64,000 nt of DNA from Teredinibacter turnerae. GTDB taxonomy: Bacteria > Pseudomonadota > Gammaproteobacteria > Pseudomonadales > Cellvibrionaceae. The stretch spans positions 1,488,001 through 1,552,000 of the forward strand of contig NZ_CP149817.1 in the NCBI RefSeq assembly GCF_037935975.1, given 5' to 3'. Under the pieces are notes generated by a model. That model was not told where the DNA came from and ran no database searches. It saw nothing but the letters and a program-made list of their open reading frames with translations. The position numbers and the translations under genes are program-made. This document shows, one piece after another, positions 59,401-64,000 of this stretch; position 1 is the stretch's first letter, and each line of letters begins with the position of its first letter.

Positions 59401-60122
59401 AAGCAATGGATCTCGAAACGTTGAGCGTGGCCTGGGAAGTAAACGGAGGTAACAATGTTGGTCTTGTTGATGCCTTTGATGTAAATGGCGATAGCTACAT
59501 GGACGCTGTTTATCTGGACGGGACAACCATACGTTTTGTGAACATATACGATGAGGTGCTGCTGGGAAGTGTTACGGCCGATAGCTCAGTTAACGATATA
59601 GCGTTGACTAAAACTGGGGACGGTACGACCTATCTTGCAATTGCCTCCTCAACAGAGTTAAGTTTCTATGGTTCAGATGGAACAGGTTTTACTTTTTTGT
59701 CTAAAACGACGACGTCCAACGGTTGCATGCGTATAGGTTTTTATGATGCTACGGATTCGCCAACTTTAGTCTGCTCGGCGCGTTCTGGCTCCAGCTTTTA
59801 CGCTGAAAACACCGATATTATTTCTTATTCCATAGTGGATGGTTCTTTTAGCGAGAGCTCGCGATTTGAGGTAAACGGTGAGATTACTGACTTTGTATTG
59901 AATCAAAGTACAGGAACACTGCTCGCCGGTGTTGCGAAGGAAACAGGGGAGTCATATTATGAAACCTATTATATGGCAGAATATTCGCTGGCAAATAAAG
60001 CGATTCTCTGGTCGAGCAGCCCTTTGCTTGGTCGGGTTCAGTTTCGCAGTATCAAGTATGTTTCGGACGCAAACTCAAAGTTGATGTTTTCTACGCAACA
60101 TGCAATGTATCTACTTCAATAG
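56436..60122 (+). CDS. Large FG-GAP/VCBS-repeat lipoprotein
   Basis: 1228 aa from ATG 56436, which gives a lipobox signal (LGLFLAACGG, Cys about residue 19). The N-terminal third (about 25-420) is unrecognised, and an Ig-like/PKD-like stretch follows (about 420-560). The C-terminal half contains repeated calcium-loop units DADNNGETEIALL, DINGDGLEEIIGG, DVNGDSYMDAVYL and DFDKNGYDDIFLA, the integrin-type FG-GAP beta-propeller. It is likely a surface-attached adhesion or binding protein. It is monocistronic, with a terminator. Function beyond binding is not determinable. Confidence 0.82.
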   Translation: MKFDRFVGLATLGLFLAACGGNGGSDSSSKLIEDWADKVAEDPSTQTSTELKDAYWGYAQALYSGSMADADTNPQNVQAASRYLLSDSSLDVASLLNYIIYSALDPYFESTVSAPQLSHTKPLVELVVSALAKQKKVNNKGQQKTSSDSFPCYFSGSVSVDGNLDENGTGTVSIEFSSCMEFYGTADGSAVVRIDVMEQDEYASTFYYNKVNLNIEDVEHWEVTGYSSENYSLLRDDSDVGLLLTNLYSGEQYLENIERTVVVDSYGYASRALMTGDISIGSIGTLSIATYFQAGDEQTDAYTSFEFDGSGSSIATLEVGVDRVKLLLDSDGNGEAESGLLYEDLYDFYVSDLSNVQLSPIAQLSFSPRVYGVWVSGSSNLSTLDSIVVDGDYYDPDTPHSELEAHYEWTLNGEVLTQFTSDTLPPGTAVYGDSLQVRLAVFDGYNTGYSQPLDIDLVDSPLEVTLSDVPEWVAAGELVSFSVVLYDADTRDTTQLQPLLAYGPEGTDITSDGAVEWTSAAQLFNSTKVHFGFMLEEGGEVTDVVVNVRSADAAIPIARSGIEVPYSDRSTHVGNFLVADGMEIITTDNKQRLFALKTDEDSGVYQAWMYPYSISESSGDSIVQVALANLDDDESSEILVATPDGVYVIWDEYSLATRILTMADGSDSIMGFAVADADNNGETEIALLSGGWSGARRLTVYSLLETATEVFDVTLSDTTKEIIFSNVDADPALELITNDGFVYDGATWQNQWFYGAGFGGDFVAAGDINGDGLEEIIGGSSWGDITVYSLATKQAIATLENFNTCSLLSDNVDNDSADELLVGDCQWGNISAYSEVNGNLISEWSINTQGHGAKGIAVGDIDSDDEMEVMWGMGQSSSGADHFVIVDVLPQPVIKGADSDLPQLDSFMTAGWANITPDEHKAVFIVPTTNSDYDGQRLVYMDENGRYTVSQQISDNWQGGRYGVITDFDKNGYDDIFLATAELYDGGFKAMDLETLSVAWEVNGGNNVGLVDAFDVNGDSYMDAVYLDGTTIRFVNIYDEVLLGSVTADSSVNDIALTKTGDGTTYLAIASSTELSFYGSDGTGFTFLSKTTTSNGCMRIGFYDATDSPTLVCSARSGSSFYAENTDIISYSIVDGSFSESSRFEVNGEITDFVLNQSTGTLLAGVAKETGESYYETYYMAEYSLANKAILWSSSPLLGRVQFRSIKYVSDANSKLMFSTQHAMYLLQ

Positions 60123-60197
60123 AGAGGCAATTCTAGCGATAGACTTGCTGTTTTTCCTACTCTACGGACGCTAATACTCTTCGCTTATTAACGTTTG

Positions 60198-60231
60198 GAA
60201 AACCCCGTTTGCAATGCAGTCGGGGTTTTTT
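60198..60231 (+). terminator. Rho-independent terminator of the lipoprotein gene
   Basis: AAAACCCCG and CGGGGTTTTTTT form a stem with a T-run 76 bases past the stop. Confidence 0.88.
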
Positions 60232-60541
60232 TATGCGCGTTAAACCGTGATTGGCGTTGACTCGGCTCAATACTTATTCGAGTGACATTTTCCCAGCATT
60301 CGCCCATTATTAGAAAGAGCCCACTACTGAAACCACCCCTGGTTTCCAGGCCACTAACAAACGCTCAGGTTTGATCGCGGCAGTACTATTCTTTCGATGT
60401 GGTGACTAAATCGTCCAGAGGAAAAACTGACAGATTTAGGTGTTCTCGGATCGCGACAGTGCGACAGCAGGTGGTTTATAATCTACCAGCTGTTGGGTGA
60501 GTGGAATCTATACAAAACAATTTAAATGAATCGCGGCCTAT
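60232..60541. other. Intergenic region, nothing recognised
   Basis: 310 bases before a LysR gene. No repeat, RNA gene or clear promoter hexamers seen. Confidence 0.4.
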
Positions 60542-61459
60542 ATGGATATCAAACAACTCCGGTACCTAGTTGGCATCGCAGATGAACAACACGTAGGGCG
60601 CGCAGCCGAAAGGCTGCATGTCACTCAGCCCGCCTTGTCGCAGCAACTACGCAAGCTGGAAGAGGAAATCGGCTCCCCTTTGTTTGAGCGCCATCACAGA
60701 GGGATGCGGCTCACTATAGCTGGCCAGGTCATGCTGAAGCACGCCAGACAAATTCTCGCGCAGATGGAGGACGCTCGCAATGAGATTGATTCTCTCGCGG
60801 ATACGGGTGAATGTCTGGTTCACATCGGTACCATTCAAAGCATGAATTTCCACCTTATCCCCACCGCTATCTCCCGGCTACAGGAGAGTGAGCCTAATAT
60901 TCATGTCAGGGTTGCGGAACTCTCAGGCAGCCAACTCGAAGACAGTGTAGCCAAAGAAAAACTCGACTTCGGTATCGGCTTTTTGCCCACTATTCGTGAA
61001 GATCTGGTTACCGAACAACTCTTCAGTGAAAACTTTTATCTGGCTGTTCACAGGTCTCATCCGTTGGCCGAGCAGGAAGTGGTTGATTTCAAGCAGCTGC
61101 ATGGCCTCTCCATGGCGTTGTTGACCGATCGTTATATCTCAAGACGACTCTTCGATACGGCGGCATTGAGGGCTTCTATACGACCTAAAATAAAAGTTGA
61201 GACGAACACGACAGCCAGCCTGCTGCTTATTGCCTGTGTATCGCAGTTGGCCGTGGTGTTACCGAGAGCGGCTATACCAGAATGGATCCAGAGTAAGGTT
61301 GCCATGATCACCCTGAAAAACCCGACACTCCAGCGCTCGGTGGGGCTTATTTGGGGGAAAAACAACGTGCTCACCCACCAGGCGTTATCGCTTGCAGCCA
61401 GTATCCGCGATTGCTTTGTAGAGGATGCCTTCTGCCTTGGCTCAAAGAACACCACTTAA
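60542..61459 (+). CDS. LysR-family regulator (CynR/OxyR-like branch)
   Basis: 305 aa. The N-terminus MDIKQLRYLVGIADEQHVGRAAERLHVTQPALSQQLRKLEEEIG is the LysR helix-turn-helix (split over residues 1-44), followed by a substrate-binding domain (about 90-300). It converges with the MOSC gene, overlapping it by 4 bases at the 3' ends. A regulator normally controls a divergent neighbour, but here the upstream neighbour is a terminated lipoprotein gene, so the target is unclear. Confidence 0.88.
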   Translation: MDIKQLRYLVGIADEQHVGRAAERLHVTQPALSQQLRKLEEEIGSPLFERHHRGMRLTIAGQVMLKHARQILAQMEDARNEIDSLADTGECLVHIGTIQSMNFHLIPTAISRLQESEPNIHVRVAELSGSQLEDSVAKEKLDFGIGFLPTIREDLVTEQLFSENFYLAVHRSHPLAEQEVVDFKQLHGLSMALLTDRYISRRLFDTAALRASIRPKIKVETNTTASLLLIACVSQLAVVLPRAAIPEWIQSKVAMITLKNPTLQRSVGLIWGKNNVLTHQALSLAASIRDCFVEDAFCLGSKNTT

Positions 61460-62157
61460 ACTGATTCTCGCGTTGTTTCATCGAATTCCCCATAGAGCCG
61501 TCGTCTGTCATCAACCTCCGCGCCTTCGAGACGTTTTTTAAGCGTGGCACGTAGCGATGTCGCAATTGACTTGAGCGCCAGTAGCTGATTAATCAGCTGC
61601 GTATCAATCTCCTTCCCGTAGAGTGTGCGGTTGACATCTAAAATACTAACTCTAGTTTCCTCGCCGTGGTGCCACACAATTTCATCACCAGCTTTTAGCT
61701 GGCCTGGCTCCAAGCAACGGAGATAGCAACCCGTGTACCCTGTTTGCTGGAAATAGTGAGCGAGTTTTGGTTCTCCATGTACAGCTGAAATTTTGTAGCA
61801 AGGCCGTCGTGGCTGGCTTACTTGAAGCTTGGTCGTACCGATACATAAAATATCGCCTATGCAGAGCTCTCTATCATCAACCCCTGAGACCAGCAAGTTC
61901 TCGCCAAACGCGGGGCGGGGAAGACTTAGCGCTAATTGCTTTTCGATATTGTTATACTGCTCACTCGCAAACAGGCAAAGCGCCTTGTCAGGGCCCCCGT
62001 GGTGTACCTGGTCGGCCTGGAAGTCATCGGTGACACCACTCACAGTTATAGCGACTTTCCCCTCCACTCGCGTTTTGAAGATCGCGGTTTCAAAACGCTT
62101 TCCATTTCCACGCCACTGGGCCACTTTGCCGCTATAGACACCAACTACCTTTGTCAT
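61456..62157 (-). CDS. MOSC-domain protein (YiiM-like)
   Basis: I use ATG 62157 (MTKVVGVYSGKVAQW) with GGGGG about 7 bases upstream; the frame runs 7 codons further up. MOSC features: HHGGPDKALCLFASEQY, FGENLLVSG, IGDILCIGTTKLQVSQPRRPCYKI with the conserved Cys, and a 3-alpha C-terminal domain typical of YiiM. MOSC proteins bind the molybdenum cofactor and reduce N-hydroxylated compounds such as 6-hydroxylaminopurine. Third in a minus-strand cluster after a GATase and a rubredoxin, the latter a plausible electron donor. Confidence 0.88.
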   Translation of the reverse strand: MTKVVGVYSGKVAQWRGNGKRFETAIFKTRVEGKVAITVSGVTDDFQADQVHHGGPDKALCLFASEQYNNIEKQLALSLPRPAFGENLLVSGVDDRELCIGDILCIGTTKLQVSQPRRPCYKISAVHGEPKLAHYFQQTGYTGCYLRCLEPGQLKAGDEIVWHHGEETRVSILDVNRTLYGKEIDTQLINQLLALKSIATSLRATLKKRLEGAEVDDRRRLYGEFDETTRESV

Positions 62158-62246
62158 GAGGAGCCCCCGATATTGCAATCAATACGCTTTCTTTCTTTTG
62201 TGTGTTCTGTGGACCCGCTTAGCAGGGACAGTTGGGTATTGGGGCG

Positions 62247-62459
62247 CTAGATTGCATCCGTTTCCGCGTTCGAAGCCGCGCGCTTGCTGCCAAATTGTTT
62301 GAGCATACTCTTTTCTAGCAGGCACTCGGGGCAGAGCCAGTCGTCGGGAAGTTCGTCATAGGATGTTCCTGGACGGATTCCGCTACCAGGATCGCCCTCC
62401 GATTCGTTGTATATGTACCCACACATGACACAGACGTAAGTTTTTGATCGTTTAGACAT
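62247..62459 (-). CDS. Rubredoxin
   Basis: 70 aa from ATG 62459, with GGAG about 9 bases upstream; the longer open frame above it has no rubredoxin sequence. Two iron-ligand knuckles CVMCGYIY and CPECLLEK, plus GDPGSGIRPGTSYDELPDDW, are diagnostic. A small cytoplasmic one-electron carrier with an Fe(SCys)4 centre. The C-terminal extension of about 18 residues (KQFGSKRAASNAETDAI) is longer than in minimal rubredoxins. Confidence 0.95.
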   Translation of the reverse strand: MSKRSKTYVCVMCGYIYNESEGDPGSGIRPGTSYDELPDDWLCPECLLEKSMLKQFGSKRAASNAETDAI

Positions 62460-62564
62460 AACGAGTTGAACTCCATTTGCATTCAGATCGTAGTACTTCA
62501 CTTGTGAAATCACGTTTTTTCTATGAAATTGACTGCCTGCCCGTGAGAATAGACGTAGCAATTC

Positions 62565-63293
62565 CTAAGCATCTATCGCCTCGGCTGGCGTCGATACTTG
62601 ATCCAGCCAGCTGAGCCAAATTTCACCGGCAACATGCTCGAGCTTACCTGCGTACTTCGCGCTGTCACTGCGTAGTTGGCTGACGCTCGTTCCGCGTGTT
62701 TGAGAAATTTCTGTTGCGTGCCCTATATACCACCGCTCCATATTTAGCTCAGTAACCTCTGGGTGGAATTGCAGGGCTAAACAATTGTTGCGCCACCGAA
62801 ATGCTTGATTGGGATAACGCTCACTTGCGGCTAGGTGGACAGCGCCATCGGGTATATCGAACGTATCTCCATGCCAATGGAGAACCGGAACATTCTGTAT
62901 TTCAAAGGGTGCGAGTAAAGAACGCTTGCCGGCCTCGGTGAGACTCAAAGGAAACCATCCGATTTCTTTTTCTCCGCCGGGATAGACCTTTGCACCTAAC
63001 GCTCGAGCCATGAGCTGAGCGCCAAGGCAGATCCCAAGAGTCGGTCTGTCTCTATGAAGGCGGCTTTGTAGAATTGAAAGCTCTGTCTTTAAAAAAGGGT
63101 AGTCTGCGTCTTCGTACGCACCTATTGGCCCGCCAAGGATGATCAAAAGATCCGGGTCATCAGCGAGGATTTTATTGAATTCGCAAAGGCCTGCTTCATA
63201 GTAGCTAACGGTATAGTTTAAGCGCGATAGTGCGTCCGCAAGCGTACCCAGATCTTCAAAAGCCAAGTGACGAATTATGGCGGCCTGTTTCAT
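62565..63293 (-). CDS. Class I glutamine amidotransferase-like protein (GuaA-N type)
   Basis: 242 aa. The catalytic triad is visible: Cys in LGICLGAQLMARALG and His-Glu in LQFHPEVTE. LIILGGPIGAYEDADYPFL is typical of the stand-alone GMP-synthase-like GATases. It probably hydrolyses glutamine or a gamma-glutamyl compound; the partner is unknown. First gene of the GATase-rubredoxin-MOSC cluster (105-base and about 90-base gaps). A hairpin lies upstream at 63359-63392. Confidence 0.88.
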   Translation of the reverse strand: MKQAAIIRHLAFEDLGTLADALSRLNYTVSYYEAGLCEFNKILADDPDLLIILGGPIGAYEDADYPFLKTELSILQSRLHRDRPTLGICLGAQLMARALGAKVYPGGEKEIGWFPLSLTEAGKRSLLAPFEIQNVPVLHWHGDTFDIPDGAVHLAASERYPNQAFRWRNNCLALQFHPEVTELNMERWYIGHATEISQTRGTSVSQLRSDSAKYAGKLEHVAGEIWLSWLDQVSTPAEAIDA

Positions 63294-63358
63294 TGAATTT
63301 GTCCTTTGTAAATAGCAGTTTTTACGCTTGAATGTAATGTAAAGTAATTACTAGCACG

Positions 63359-63392
63359 GCGATAAAATAGGTGATGCCATCTATTTTATCGC
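63359..63392. promoter_or_regulatory. Perfect 12-bp inverted repeat upstream of the GATase
   Basis: GCGATAAAATAG and CTATTTTATCGC flank a 10-base loop, 66 bases before the GATase start. It may be an operator or an RNA hairpin. Confidence 0.45.
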
Positions 63393-64000
63393 GCCCTTGA
63401 AATATCGACGATTAATTGTAAATTTCAAGTATTTCAACGAGTTATATCGCCCTTCGGGCACATTGAGTGCTAATCTTTCTGTGCTGGGTATTATCGACCT
63501 TATTTGGTTAAGATTTCCAATAATTAAACTCTTTCAGAAGAATAACTATGCCTTATGGCCATTTGCTTCGTGGCGCTTAAATGGTGTCAACGGTTGCGAG
63601 CGGACAAATCTGTCTCTGTTTTAGTCGGTTTTTTTTGGTGTGAACCGTTGCTCATTCCTGCAGTAAATAATAATTTCGAACTCTGGTGAAAATTTTTAGA
63701 TAATTAAATAGTTATTTAAAATCAATGCGATAATTTTCTTTTTAAGAAAAATAAGAAAACCTTATTTCTGAAAAAACAAATAACTATTGGAATCAACGTC
63801 ATCTGTAGCGTTATACCTTACGCCGCACATCGCGGATCTTAAAAGAGCAGCGTGGATTAAATCAATAAAATCATTGTCCTCGGTTTTTTTAAGGGGCCTA
63901 CTCATAGCGCAAATTGACCAGCCAATTAAAATACAAATTAGGTGTCACTATTAAGGTGGTACACGTTTTCCGTGATCTGCGGAGAAGCTGATATTTCAAT
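63393..64000. other. AT-rich gene-free right end
   Basis: No supported gene. A 75-codon plus-strand frame (63397-63624) has no family resemblance or ribosome site. The rest, especially 63660-63790, is strongly AT-rich with no hairpin or repeat that I could define. Confidence 0.4.

Noticed and set aside
63397-63624. 75-codon frame near the right edge
   Set aside because: No ribosome site, no recognisable domain, and surrounded by AT-rich noncoding sequence.

Overview
The window looks like chromosome from a marine, plant-polysaccharide-degrading gammaproteobacterium of the Cellvibrionaceae (Teredinibacter / Saccharophagus / Cellvibrio type). The main evidence is secreted carbohydrate-active enzymes with very long polyserine linkers and CBM2/CBM10 modules, TonB-dependent receptors, a GH10 xylanase lipoprotein, a GH74 xyloglucanase and a PL11 rhamnogalacturonan lyase. 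The species is an inference from these habits. I saw no rRNA, tRNA or CRISPR array.

Layout. 1-20.6 kb holds secreted and surface functions: a partial PL11 lyase, a PLD-like protein with three CARDB domains, a TonB receptor, a large M4 metallopeptidase with PKD and GEVED domains and a GlyGly-CTERM tail, the GH10 xylanase, a GNAT/carbon-nitrogen-hydrolase fusion and the GH74 xyloglucanase. 21.2-28.7 kb is a complete sucrose utilisation locus: LacI regulator, TonB receptor, ROK fructokinase, sucrose phosphorylase and MFS permease. Two palindromic operators sit over the receptor promoter. 28.7-29.05 kb is a MITE-like element.

29.3-35.0 kb is an AT-rich accessory island. A tyrosine recombinase is followed by a 4.69-kb segment bounded by a perfect 16-bp inverted repeat. 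Inside lie two convergent units, an SHMT-like PLP enzyme plus methyltransferase and, on the other strand, a membrane-anchored STAND-like ATPase. Each unit starts at one copy of the repeat. This looks like an invertible cargo switch and is the most novel structure in the window.

35.2-43.4 kb holds a LysR regulator and a DoxX / glutathionyl-hydroquinone reductase / ring-opening dioxygenase operon. The two are separated by an unrecognised three-gene cassette, and copies of the same LysR-type promoter region lie on both sides of it. 43.6-51.3 kb is a cobalamin-riboswitch operon: an exported CobN-like protein, an ExbB-like channel, a DUF2149 protein, then cbiB and a cobC/cobD-type aminotransferase. 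51.3-64 kb holds leuA with a divergent Lrp-family regulator, a radical-SAM/DNA-repair pair, a giant FG-GAP lipoprotein, a second LysR, and a GATase-rubredoxin-MOSC cluster.

All functions are read from motifs and family resemblance by eye. No database search was run.
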